DNA of 7,402 bases from positions 1-7,402 of the forward strand of contig JAUYMV010000138.1 of assembly GCA_030698645.1 (NCBI GenBank), given 5' to 3'. This DNA is from Mesorhizobium sp. Lineage in GTDB: Bacteria; Pseudomonadota; Alphaproteobacteria; Rhizobiales; Rhizobiaceae. Under the pieces are notes generated by a model. The model was not told where the DNA came from and did not search any database. It was given only the letters and a program-made list of their open reading frames with translations. The translations under genes and the position numbers were made by a program. Of this stretch, positions 1 to 6,349 are shown one piece after another (position 1 is the first letter of the stretch; every line of letters starts with the position of its first letter).

Positions 1-812
1 ACGCCCTGCTCAGCCTCGGGCTGGCGATCATCTTCGGCCTCTTGAACATCATCAACTTCACGCATGGCGCGCAGTACATGATGGGCGCCTTCGTCGCCTG
101 GATGCTGCTCAACTACCTCGGAATTCCCTATTGGGGGGCGCTGGTCCTGGTCCCGGTGATCGTCGGCGCGACCGGCGTGGTCATCGAGCGGCTGCTGATT
201 TCCCGGCTCTACCATCTCGACCATCTCTATGGCCTGCTCCTGACCTTCGGCCTGGCGCTGATCCTGACCGGCGTGTTCCGCAACCAGTACGGCATCTCCG
301 GCCTGTCCTACGCCATGCCCAAGCAGCTCGTCGGCGGGCAGAACCTCGGCTTCATGTTCCTGCCCATCTATCGCGGCTGGGTCATCGCGGTGTCGGTGGT
401 CGTCTGCTTCGGCACATGGTTCGTCATCGAGAAGACGCGGCTCGGCGCCTATCTCAGGGCGGCGACCGAGAACCCGACGATGGTCGGCGCCTTCGGCATC
501 AACGTGCCGCGGCTGATCACATTGACCTACGGCTTCGGCGTCGGGCTGGCCGCGCTCGCCGGCGTACTCGCCGCGCCGATCTACTCGGTCAATCCGAACA
601 TGGGGGCCGATGTCATCATCGTCGTCTTCGCCGTCGTCGTCATCGGCGGCATGGGCTCGATCCTCGGCTCGATCGTCACCGGTTTCGGCCTCGGACTGAT
701 CGAGGGCCTGACCCGCGTCTTCTACCCGGAGGGATCGGCGGTCGTGATCTTCGTCATCATGGCGATCGTGCTTCTGGTCAAGCCGACCGGCCTGTTCGGA
801 AGGGCTGTCTGA
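1..812 (+). CDS. livH: Branched-chain amino acid ABC transporter permease LivH, 5' truncated by the window edge
   Basis: Inner-membrane permease of a LivHMGFK-type ABC importer; with LivM it forms the channel for branched-chain or related amino acids. The reading frame is open from base 3 and gives 269 residues to the TGA at 810-812. The first visible residues, ALLSLGLAIIFGLLNIINFT, are the conserved LivH N-terminal segment, so only a few residues are missing upstream. The TTG at 42 is an internal Leu codon, not the start. Several hydrophobic membrane segments are visible, then a cytoplasmic loop RAATENPTMVGAFGINVPR that matches the ATPase-contacting EAA-type loop of this family, then the Gly-rich GGMGSILGSI segment and the C-terminal KPTGLFG typical of LivH. 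Its stop overlaps the livM start (TGATG), implying translational coupling. The substrate cannot be told from the permease; amide, urea and aromatic-acid importers share this family. Confidence 0.95.
   Translation, partial: ALLSLGLAIIFGLLNIINFTHGAQYMMGAFVAWMLLNYLGIPYWGALVLVPVIVGATGVVIERLLISRLYHLDHLYGLLLTFGLALILTGVFRNQYGISGLSYAMPKQLVGGQNLGFMFLPIYRGWVIAVSVVVCFGTWFVIEKTRLGAYLRAATENPTMVGAFGINVPRLITLTYGFGVGLAALAGVLAAPIYSVNPNMGADVIIVVFAVVVIGGMGSILGSIVTGFGLGLIEGLTRVFYPEGSAVVIFVIMAIVLLVKPTGLFGRAV
798..804 (+). promoter_or_regulatory. Ribosome binding site of livM
   Basis: GGAAGGG lies inside the last codons of livH, seven bases before the livM ATG. It fixes 812 as the livM start and supports coupled translation of the two permeases. 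Confidence 0.7.
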
Positions 813-1795
813 TGAGCATCGACACGCAAGTCGTCAACCTGCAGCAGACCGACCGCCCGGGCGCGATCGGCATGCCGACGCATCACAAGGCGATCTTCCT
901 CGGCCTGCTCGCGCTCGCCCTGGTCGCGCCATACATGCTGTACCCGATCTTCCTCATGAAGGTGCTCTGCTTTGCGCTGTTTGCCTGCGCCTTCAACCTG
1001 CTGCTCGGGTTCGGCGGCCTGCTGTCCTTCGGCCATGCGGCCTATTTCGGCAGCGCCAGCTACGTCTCCGCGCACGCCGCCAAAATGTGGGGACTGTCGC
1101 CCGAACTGGCCATCCTGTCGGGCACGCTCGCCGCCGCCATCCTCGGCCTGGCGATCGGCTCGCTGGCGATCCGCCGCCAGGGCATCTATTTCGCGATGGT
1201 CACGCTGGCCTTCGCCCAGATGGTGTTCTTTTTCTCGGTCCAGGCGCCGTTCACCGGCGGCGAGGACGGCATCCAGTCGGTGCCGCGCGGCCATCTCTTC
1301 GGCCTGATCTCGATGGCGCCGGACCGCAATCTCTACTTCTTCGTCCTGGCCGTGGTGTTCGCCGGCCTGCTCGTCATCTACCGCATCATCCATTCGCCCT
1401 TCGGCCAGGTGCTGAAGGGCATCCGGGACAACGAGCCGCGCATGATCTCGCTCGGCTATCGGACCAACCGCTACAAGCTCGCCGTCTTCGTTCTGTCGGC
1501 GGCGCTCGCCGGCGTCGCCGGCGCGACCAAGGCGATCGTGTTCCAGCTGGCCTCGCTGACCGACGTCTACTGGACGATGTCGGGCGAGGTCGTCCTGATG
1601 ACGCTGCTCGGCGGCATGGGCACGGTGTTCGGGCCGATCCTCGGCGCCGCGGTCATCGTCACCATGCAGAACTATCTGGCGACCTTCGGCGATTGGGTGA
1701 CGATCGCCCAGGGCACCATCTTCGTGGTGGCCGTCATGCTGTTCCGCGAGGGCATCGTCGGCGTCATCGCGAAGTGGATCAAGAAGCCCCTTTGA
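812..1795 (+). CDS. livM: Branched-chain amino acid ABC transporter permease LivM
   Basis: Second inner-membrane permease of the Liv-type importer, 327 residues, a normal length for LivM. The ATG shares one base with the livH stop and has a good Shine-Dalgarno. A polar N-terminus of about 25 residues precedes the first membrane segment (about 27-47). The family signature NLLLGFGGLLSFGHAAYFG is at 62-80, and GIYFAMVTLAFAQM at 124-137. The cytoplasmic coupling loop is around 196-222 (FGQVLKGIRDNEPRMISLGY), followed by the AGVAGA segment (233-238), and the late signature SGEVVLMTLLGGMGTVFGP occupies 257-275. The protein ends in a Lys-rich tail (KWIKKPL). Neither livG nor livF follows, so the ATPases and the binding protein must lie upstream of the window or elsewhere. 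Family assignment is certain; the transported substrate is not determined. Confidence 0.96.
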   Translation: MSIDTQVVNLQQTDRPGAIGMPTHHKAIFLGLLALALVAPYMLYPIFLMKVLCFALFACAFNLLLGFGGLLSFGHAAYFGSASYVSAHAAKMWGLSPELAILSGTLAAAILGLAIGSLAIRRQGIYFAMVTLAFAQMVFFFSVQAPFTGGEDGIQSVPRGHLFGLISMAPDRNLYFFVLAVVFAGLLVIYRIIHSPFGQVLKGIRDNEPRMISLGYRTNRYKLAVFVLSAALAGVAGATKAIVFQLASLTDVYWTMSGEVVLMTLLGGMGTVFGPILGAAVIVTMQNYLATFGDWVTIAQGTIFVVAVMLFREGIVGVIAKWIKKPL

Positions 1796-1932
1796 GCCCA
1801 TTCGCCGGGCGTCGATCCGCGCAGCCGATTCCGCGTTCAAGGCCTGCGACATGTGTGGCAGATCGGCCGCCGGCATCCTATAGATGTCATGCTGCCCGCC
1901 GTCGGCCGGGCCTGTCTGCTCGGGGGGTGCCT
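1796..1932 (+). promoter_or_regulatory. Intergenic region between livM and the aminotransferase, possible weak promoter
   Basis: This 137-base gap is GC-rich except for a short AT-richer patch around 1877-1890, where TATAGA (1879-1884) could act as a -10 element; no good -35 box sits 16-18 bases upstream. A small palindrome CATC-CTATA-GATG (1874-1886) covers the same patch. I see no strong hairpin with a T-run that would end the liv transcript, so read-through from livM into the aminotransferase is possible. Confidence 0.25.
1922..1927 (+). promoter_or_regulatory. Ribosome binding site of the aminotransferase gene
   Basis: A G-run (GGGGGG) sits five bases before the GTG at 1933 and helps choose that codon over the GTG at 1927, which lies on the G-run itself, and over the internal ATG at 1966. 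Confidence 0.45.
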
Positions 1933-3057
1933 GTGAAGATCCGCGAATTCGGCGTCGAAATCTGGATGAACCGCTACGAGACGCAGTGCGAGCTCAACCT
2001 CGCCGAAACCTGCGTCGAATCGCTGACGGTTTCCCAGCTCCTCGATCTCGCCGGCAAGGGCAATTCGGCGCTCGACGAACTGCTGCCGCTGAAACTGACC
2101 TATGGCGCGATCGAGGGCAGCGATCGGCTGCGGACCGCCATAGCCGGCCTTTACGAGACGCTGGCGCCCCCGAACATCGTCGTCACGCATGGCGCGATCG
2201 GCGCCAACGCGCTGGTCTACCAAACCCTCGTCGAGCCAGGCGATGTGGTCGTCTCCGTCCTGCCCACCTACCAGCAGCACTATTCCATTCCCGAAAGTCT
2301 CGGCGCCGAGGTCCGCCCGGTTTGGCTGAGAGCCGAGGACGGCTTCCTGCCCGACCTTGCCGAGATCGAGCGCCTTTCCGGCGGCAAGGCGAAGCTGATC
2401 GCGCTGACCAATCCGAACAACCCGACCGGCGCGCTGATCGAGCGCCCGATGCTGGAAAAGATCGCCGAAATCGCCCGCGCCAACGGCGCCTGGGTGCTCT
2501 GCGACGAGGTCTATCGCGGCGTCGACCAGCAGGGCGACGGTTTCACCGCGTCGATGGCGGACCTCTACGAAAAGGGCATCTCGACCGGTTCGATGTCCAA
2601 GGCCTACGCGCTGGCAGGCCTCCGCCTCGGCTGGATCGCCGCGCCCGAGGAACTGATCCACGCCGTCTCGATCCACCGCGACTACAGCACGATCAGCGTC
2701 GGCATGGTCGATGACTATCTGGCGGCAATCGCGCTTGAAGCCAGAGACCGCATCCTCGCCCGCAGCCGCGAGATCACGCGCGGCAATCTGGCGATCCTCG
2801 ACGACTGGATCGAAGGCGAGGAACGGATCAGCTATGTGAAGCCCAGATCCGGCACCACGGCGCTCCTGAAGTACGACCTCCCGATCACGTCGGAAAAGTT
2901 CTGCATCGACCTGCTGGAATCGACCGGCGTCATGCTGCTGCCCGGCAGCGCGCTCGACATGGAGGGGCATCTCAGGATCGGCTATGCCAACAATCCCGAC
3001 GTGCTGCGCGAAGGGCTGTCGCGGATGTCGGGCTTCTTGAAGGAGAGACGAATTTGA
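1933..3057 (+). CDS. Class I/II PLP-dependent aminotransferase (fold type I)
   Basis: A 374-residue cytosolic enzyme predicted to move an amino group between an amino acid and a 2-oxo acid through pyridoxal phosphate. Landmarks appear in the expected order: phosphate-side segment GAIGAN (87-92), Tyr113 in LPTY for ring stacking, the NPNNPTG motif (160-166, Asn163 being the usual cofactor contact), DEVY with Asp191 and Tyr194, the Schiff-base lysine Lys223 in GSMSKAYALAG, and Arg348 in LRIGYAN for the substrate carboxylate. The catalytic set is therefore complete. The GTG start at 1933 gives an N-terminus VKIREFGVEIWMNRYE, which runs straight into conserved-looking sequence; starting at Met 1966 would cut this off. 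Its stop overlaps the next gene, so the two are co-expressed. Substrate is unknown. Position after livHM suggests an imported amino acid (inference). The family also includes enzymes annotated capreomycidine-synthase-like; I do not assign that function. Confidence 0.92.
   Translation: MKIREFGVEIWMNRYETQCELNLAETCVESLTVSQLLDLAGKGNSALDELLPLKLTYGAIEGSDRLRTAIAGLYETLAPPNIVVTHGAIGANALVYQTLVEPGDVVVSVLPTYQQHYSIPESLGAEVRPVWLRAEDGFLPDLAEIERLSGGKAKLIALTNPNNPTGALIERPMLEKIAEIARANGAWVLCDEVYRGVDQQGDGFTASMADLYEKGISTGSMSKAYALAGLRLGWIAAPEELIHAVSIHRDYSTISVGMVDDYLAAIALEARDRILARSREITRGNLAILDDWIEGEERISYVKPRSGTTALLKYDLPITSEKFCIDLLESTGVMLLPGSALDMEGHLRIGYANNPDVLREGLSRMSGFLKERRI
3040..3047 (+). promoter_or_regulatory. 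Ribosome binding site deciding the TTG start of the YffB-like gene
   Basis: AAGGAGAG lies within the last aminotransferase codons; its AAGGAG core ends eight bases before the TTG at 3054. No in-frame ATG exists before the conserved N-terminal Cys motif, so this strong site supports the rare TTG start. Confidence 0.75.
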
Positions 3058-3404
3058 CTACGACCCTTTACGGCTTCAAGGCCTGCGACACCGTCAAAAA
3101 AGCCCGCAAATGGCTCGACGACAAGGGCGTCGAACACCGTTTCTTCGACTACCGCGTCGAGAGGCTCGACCCGAAGACCGTCGACGACTGGTTCGCGCGG
3201 GCCGGCTGGGAGCAGGTGTTCAACTGCGGCTCAACGAGTTTCCGGGAACTGCCGGACGCCGACAAGACCGGCCTCGACGCGAAGAAGGCGAGGGCGATGA
3301 TCCTCGCCGAGACCAATCTCATCAAGCGCCCGGTGCTCGACACGGGCGACAGGCTGGTCTTTGGCTTCAAGCCTGACGCGTATTCGGCGGCGACGGGGAA
3401 GTAG
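3054..3404 (+). CDS. yffB: ArsC/Spx-family protein, YffB type
   Basis: A 116-residue thioredoxin-fold protein of the ArsC/Spx superfamily, closest in pattern to E. coli YffB. YGFKACDTVKKARKWL at 6-21 carries the family's N-terminal Cys (Cys11), DYRVERLD (32-39) matches the family's DYRV segment, and NLIKRPVL (88-95) gives the conserved cis-Pro-type region with Arg92. Proteins of this family act as reductase-like or glutathione-linked enzymes or as regulators; the precise role of YffB is not settled, and arsenate reduction should not be assumed. A second Cys (Cys58) sits in NCGSTSFR, where the family members I recall have NTRGTT-like sequence including an Arg. Translation starts at a TTG sharing TTGA with the aminotransferase stop, so the two genes are coupled. 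TTG may keep expression low. Confidence 0.9.
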   Translation: MTTTLYGFKACDTVKKARKWLDDKGVEHRFFDYRVERLDPKTVDDWFARAGWEQVFNCGSTSFRELPDADKTGLDAKKARAMILAETNLIKRPVLDTGDRLVFGFKPDAYSAATGK

Positions 3405-3426
3405 GCACGTCAAGAGAATGCAACCG

Positions 3427-3648
3427 ATGGACAGGACCTACGCAATCGTTGTGTTCTGGTCGGATACCGATCAGGCCTGGATCGCTGACGCGCCCGACCT
3501 GAAATCCTGCTCCGCACACGGCGCAACGCCTGAGGGAGCGATCCGTCAACTGCACGTCGCTATGACCGCCTGGCTCGATGCCGCGAAAGCCAACGGAATG
3601 CCTCTGCCGGCGCCTCTTTTCCGTCAGGCGCTTCCCGCCGCCGAGTAG
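3427..3648 (+). CDS. Orphan HicB-like small protein
   Basis: A 73-residue protein with the HicB-type partial RNase-H-like fold: a first strand TYAIVVFW (4-11), a second QAWIADAPDL (16-25), the APDLKSC segment (22-28) corresponding to the PDLPGC motif of HicB proteins, and an amphipathic helix TPEGAIRQLHVAMTAWLDAA (34-53). It ends soon after the core (GMPLPAP...) and lacks the C-terminal helix-turn-helix or ribbon-helix-helix DNA-binding part of full HicB antitoxins. No HicA toxin is encoded on either side: YffB precedes and an opposing peptidase follows. ATG 3427 is preferred because AAGAGA (3412-3417) is nine bases upstream; ATG 3418 would abut that site and add only MQP. It lies 22 bases after the YffB stop and is probably the last gene of that operon. 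Its function as a lone HicB is unknown. Confidence 0.75.
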   Translation: MDRTYAIVVFWSDTDQAWIADAPDLKSCSAHGATPEGAIRQLHVAMTAWLDAAKANGMPLPAPLFRQALPAAE

Positions 3649-3649
3649 C

Positions 3650-4900
3650 CTACGCCCACTCGCCCTTGCGGAACACTGGCACGCGCCGTCCGTCTTCGTG
3701 CACGCCGTCGATGTCGATCCGGTCCGAGCCGATCATCCAGTCGATGTGGATGAAGCTCTTGTTGCCGCCCTGCGCCGCGATCTGCTCGGGCGAGAACTCG
3801 GCGCCGCCGACGAAGCACTTCGAATAGCACTGGCCGAGCGCGATGTGGCAGGCGGCGTTTTCGTCGAACAGCGTGTTGAAGAACAGAAGCCCGCTCTTCG
3901 AGATCGGCGAGGAATGCGGCACCAGCGCCACTTCGCCGAGGCGCGCGGCGCCTTCGTCGGTCTCCAGCACCTTCTTCAGCACGTCCTCGCCGCGGCTGGC
4001 CTTGGCCTCGACGATGCGCCCACCCTCGAAGCGCACCTCGATGTCTTCGATCAGCGTGCCCTGGTGCGACAGCGGCTTGGTCGAGCGGACGAAGCCATCG
4101 ACGCGGCGCGCATGCGGCGTGGTGAACACCTCCTCGGTCGGGATGTTCGGATTGCAGACGATGCCGTTCTTGGCCATCGACGCGCCGCCCTGCCATTCGT
4201 GCCCGTCGGCCAGCCCGACGGTCAGGTCGGTGCCTGGCCCGGTGAAGTGCAGCGCATGGAAATTGTGCTGGTTCAGCCACGCCGTGCGCTCGGCCAGCCG
4301 CGCATTGTGCGCGTCCCAGGCGTCGATCGGGTCGTCGAGGTCGACCCGGCTCGCCGCGAAGATTGCGTCCGCCAGTCTGGTCACGGCGACATCGTCGTCG
4401 TCGTTCGGAAACACCAGCTTCGCCCATGACGTGCTCGGGAATGCCACGATGTTCCAGTTGATGTCGAAGCCGGCGATCTTCTCCAGCGCCGGCTGGTAGG
4501 CGATCGAGTTCGCCTTGTTGGCGCGGGAGACTTTCGCTGGGTCCTCGTTGGCGAGCAGCTTCGGGTTGTCGCCGGCCACCGCCAGCCGCGCCGCATTGCC
4601 GGAATAGGCCTTGGCCATGCCCTCGTAGAGCCAGCCGGCGGCCCGGTCGAAGCCTTCGTCCGCGCTGTTGCGATACCGCGCCAGCGTAATTTCTTCGTCG
4701 GCGAAGAATGGCGTCACAAGCCCCGCTCCGGCCCTGTAGGCATGCACCGCGATGCGGCGCACCAGCGGCAGCGCCGCGATCGGCGCCGTGAGCACCAGAT
4801 CCTGGCCCGGCTGCAGCCGAAGCCCGACCTTGACGGCAACCTCCGCGAGGCGGTCGAGCCGGATGGGATCGATGGAAGGGATGTTGCTCGGATAGGTCAT
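3650..4900 (-). CDS. M29-family metallo-aminopeptidase (AmpS/PepS/AmpT type)
   Basis: A 416-residue cytosolic dinuclear-metal aminopeptidase that removes N-terminal amino acids from peptides; the length is normal for the family. Expected metal and catalytic positions are present with the family spacing: Glu257 in NIPTEEVF, Glu323 in GEVALVPH, His352 and Tyr359 in ENAACHIALGQCY, and His385 and Asp387 in SFIHIDW. The ATG at 4900 is preceded on the minus strand by AGGAA six bases away. The N-terminal half (about 10-210) is the smaller, more variable domain; the C-terminal half holds the active site. The gene converges on the HicB-like gene with one base between the two stop codons, and diverges from the MFS gene across 178 bases. 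The specificity (broad, or favouring hydrophobic or basic residues) cannot be read from sequence. A role in recycling imported peptides is inference. Confidence 0.95.
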   Translation of the reverse strand: MTYPSNIPSIDPIRLDRLAEVAVKVGLRLQPGQDLVLTAPIAALPLVRRIAVHAYRAGAGLVTPFFADEEITLARYRNSADEGFDRAAGWLYEGMAKAYSGNAARLAVAGDNPKLLANEDPAKVSRANKANSIAYQPALEKIAGFDINWNIVAFPSTSWAKLVFPNDDDDVAVTRLADAIFAASRVDLDDPIDAWDAHNARLAERTAWLNQHNFHALHFTGPGTDLTVGLADGHEWQGGASMAKNGIVCNPNIPTEEVFTTPHARRVDGFVRSTKPLSHQGTLIEDIEVRFEGGRIVEAKASRGEDVLKKVLETDEGAARLGEVALVPHSSPISKSGLLFFNTLFDENAACHIALGQCYSKCFVGGAEFSPEQIAAQGGNKSFIHIDWMIGSDRIDIDGVHEDGRRVPVFRKGEWA

Positions 4901-4916
4901 GGGTCGTTCCTGTCAG

Positions 4917-4934
4917 ATCTGGATGCCCCCAGAT
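4917..4934. repeat. Inverted repeat in the peptidase leader
   Basis: ATCTGG and CCAGAT form a perfect six-base inverted repeat around a six-base centre (ATGCCC). It lies 17 bases upstream of the M29 start codon, close to its ribosome binding site, so it could be an operator or a leader hairpin that affects translation. Such short repeats also arise by chance. Confidence 0.3.
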
Positions 4935-5001
4935 AAGCCGTCCGGCCCGATTTGGCTACCGGCGCCGCGACGGGTCCGGGCACCCTGCCACGGCTCTCGG
5001 G

Positions 5002-5033
5002 CGGTGGCCCGTGCATTGCGGCATCGGTGGCCC
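5002..5033. repeat. Nine-base direct repeat upstream of the MFS gene
   Basis: CGGTGGCCC occurs at 5002-5010 and again at 5025-5033, a period of 23 bases, roughly two helical turns. It lies 45-77 bases before the MFS start codon, a reasonable place for a regulator site. No known operator was recognised. Confidence 0.3.
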
Positions 5034-5054
5034 AGCCGGCATGGTTGCAATGCA
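5012..5054. repeat. Eight-base inverted repeat upstream of the MFS gene
   Basis: TGCATTGC (5012-5019) and GCAATGCA (5047-5054) are perfect reverse complements, centred 35 bases apart. The right arm is 24 bases from the MFS ATG. The pair interleaves with the CGGTGGCCC direct repeat. It could be a two-site operator for an unseen regulator; chance is a real alternative. Confidence 0.3.
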
Positions 5055-5078
5055 GCAGTCGGTCCATAAGGTGCCGCG

Positions 5079-6245
5079 ATGCAGGCTTCCTCCTCATCAT
5101 CGTTGCGCTATGCCGTCGGCGGCCTGGTCGGCATGGCGGCGGCCATGGGCATCGGCCGTTTCGTCTATACGCCGATCCTGCCCGGCATGATGGCGGAGCT
5201 CGGCCTCAGCGCATCGGAGGCGGGCTGGATCGCCTCGGCCAATTATGTCGGCTATCTCGTCGGCGCGCTTCTGGGGACCGGCCACTGGGCCGCCGGGCGC
5301 GAGCGCGCCATCGCGCTCGGCGCGATCGCCGCGTCGACCGTGCTGCTCGCCGTCATGGCGGCGACCGAGAGCATGGCGGTCTTCATCGCGGTTCGCTTCC
5401 TTGCTGGCATCGCCAGCGCTTTCATGATGGTTTTCCTGACGACCATCGTCTTCAGCCATTTCGCCGCCGCCGGGCGGCCGGGCCTGCAGGGCGTGCATTT
5501 CTCCGGCGTCGGCGTTGGCATCGCGACGTCGGGCTTGATGACCGGCGTCCTGGTGCTGGCCGGTCAGCCATGGCAAGCCGCCTGGCTCTGGGCGGCCGGC
5601 ATCTCGCTGGTCGCGCTGCTCGCGGTCGCGGCGCTGGTCACCGAGGGGCCTGTCGTCGAAGGGCTCGCGCGGCGCGAGCCGCCGCTTCCCAGGAGCCCGG
5701 CGCTCACCCGCATCATCCTGTCCTACGGCCTGTTCGGCTTCGGCTACATCATCACCGCGACCTTCCTGGTGGCGATCGTGCGCGAGGGGGCGGGCGGCCG
5801 GCTGTTCGAATCCGCCGTCTGGGTCGTCACCGGCCTCGCGGCGCCGCCGTCGATCTGGCTGTGGACGAAGGTCTCGCAGCGCATCGGCATCACCCACACG
5901 ATCGTCATCGGCACGCTGGTCGAGGCGTTCGGCGTTCTGTCCAGCGTCCTCGTCGGCGGCTATGCCGGGCCGCTCATCGCCGCGGTGCTGTTCGGCGGCA
6001 CGTTCGTCGCGATCACCGCGCTCGGCCTCCAGGTGGCGCGCAGGCTGGCGCACGGCGCTCCGCGCCGCGCCCTGGCGCTCATGACGGCCGCCTTTGGCGT
6101 CGGCCAGATCGTCGGCCCGATCGTCGCCGGCGTGGTCGCCGACGTCACCGGCAGCTTCCACGCTTCGTCGATCGGGGCTGCGGTCGTGCTTCTCGTCTCG
6201 GCCGGTCTGGCCTGGGATGCCGGACGTCGGGTGCCTTCCGTCTGA
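5079..6245 (+). CDS. MFS transporter, YbfB/YjiJ family
   Basis: A 388-residue integral membrane protein with about twelve hydrophobic segments in two halves joined by a polar loop at about 188-210 (TEGPVVEGLARREPPLPR). The N-terminal GIGRFVYTPILPGMMAELGL (24-43) followed by ASANYVGYLVGALLG (52-66) is typical of the YbfB/YjiJ group of the major facilitator superfamily. The TM2-TM3 loop GTGHWAAGRERAI (67-78) is a degenerate form of the MFS motif A. The ATG at 5079 is supported by AAGGTG five bases upstream. Substrates of this family are not established; export or import of small organic compounds is the general expectation. It is divergent from the M29 peptidase, with which it may share regulation, and sits 104 bases before bacA with no overlap. 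No adjacent regulator gene is present in view. Confidence 0.92.
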   Translation: MQASSSSSLRYAVGGLVGMAAAMGIGRFVYTPILPGMMAELGLSASEAGWIASANYVGYLVGALLGTGHWAAGRERAIALGAIAASTVLLAVMAATESMAVFIAVRFLAGIASAFMMVFLTTIVFSHFAAAGRPGLQGVHFSGVGVGIATSGLMTGVLVLAGQPWQAAWLWAAGISLVALLAVAALVTEGPVVEGLARREPPLPRSPALTRIILSYGLFGFGYIITATFLVAIVREGAGGRLFESAVWVVTGLAAPPSIWLWTKVSQRIGITHTIVIGTLVEAFGVLSSVLVGGYAGPLIAAVLFGGTFVAITALGLQVARRLAHGAPRRALALMTAAFGVGQIVGPIVAGVVADVTGSFHASSIGAAVVLLVSAGLAWDAGRRVPSV

Positions 6246-6349
6246 CGCTCCGCCGGTGACCAAAACGTAATGAATCCGGCCATTCCAATTGCCGCGTTCT
6301 TGTGACTTTATGCGCCGACCGAATCCGTCAGTTCAAGGATTTCCCGCCC
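6246..6349 (+). promoter_or_regulatory. Leader region before bacA
   Basis: This 104-base gap is clearly less GC-rich than the genes around it (patches such as CCAAAACGTAATGAAT and CTTGTGACTTTATG), as expected for a promoter. CTTGTG at 6299-6304 resembles an alphaproteobacterial -35 box, but no good -10 is found at the right distance. No strong terminator for the MFS gene is visible, only a weak GAAT-CCGGCC-ATTC repeat (6272-6285) without a T-run. Confidence 0.4.
6335..6339 (+). promoter_or_regulatory. Ribosome binding site of bacA
   Basis: AAGGA ends ten bases before the GTG at 6350. With the conserved N-terminal residues beginning exactly at that codon, it supports GTG as the bacA start. 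Confidence 0.6.

Larger units (their letters stand above)
4901..5078. promoter_or_regulatory. Divergent intergenic region between the M29 peptidase and MFS genes
   Basis: These 178 bases separate two genes transcribed away from each other, so promoters for both must lie here or nearby. No convincing -35/-10 pair stands out on either strand; the AT-richer spots are ACGGCTTATCTG on the minus strand (4931-4942 region) and GGTTGCAATGC on the plus strand. The region holds a hairpin-capable repeat next to the peptidase gene and two repeat pairs nearer the MFS gene, listed separately. Confidence 0.6.

Noticed and set aside
722..1876. Long minus-strand open frame opposite livM (384 codons)
   Set aside because: It is very rich in Arg, Asp, Glu, Gln and His with no domain or hydrophobic core. 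It is an antisense shadow of the GC-biased codons of livM, which is a clear gene.
1894..1911. GCCCG/CGGGC inverted repeat before the aminotransferase, considered as a terminator
   Set aside because: The five-base stem has an eight-base loop and no following T-run, close to what GC-rich sequence gives by chance.
1837..2970. Long minus-strand open frame opposite the aminotransferase (377 codons)
   Set aside because: It shows low-complexity charged composition, and the plus-strand frame carries the full aminotransferase motif set.
1933..3057. Naming the aminotransferase a capreomycidine synthase or histidinol-phosphate aminotransferase
   Set aside because: General fold-type I motifs do not decide substrate, and there is no surrounding antibiotic or histidine pathway gene.
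3054..3404. Naming the ArsC-fold protein an arsenate reductase
   Set aside because: The pattern matches YffB rather than classical ArsC, the second-motif Arg is absent, and no arsenic-resistance genes are nearby.
3405..3426. Search for a HicA toxin gene beside the HicB-like gene
   Set aside because: Only 22 bases lie upstream before YffB and one base downstream before the peptidase stop; no overlapping frame shows HicA features such as a GSHH-type motif.
4952..6259. Plus-strand open frame of 435 codons overlapping the MFS gene in another frame
   Set aside because: It is extremely Arg/Gly/His-rich without recognisable motifs; the MFS frame has proper membrane segments and family signatures.
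5097..6263. Minus-strand open frame of 388 codons opposite the MFS gene
   Set aside because: It consists of charged low-complexity sequence and mirrors the MFS codons; it is typical antisense noise in high-GC DNA.
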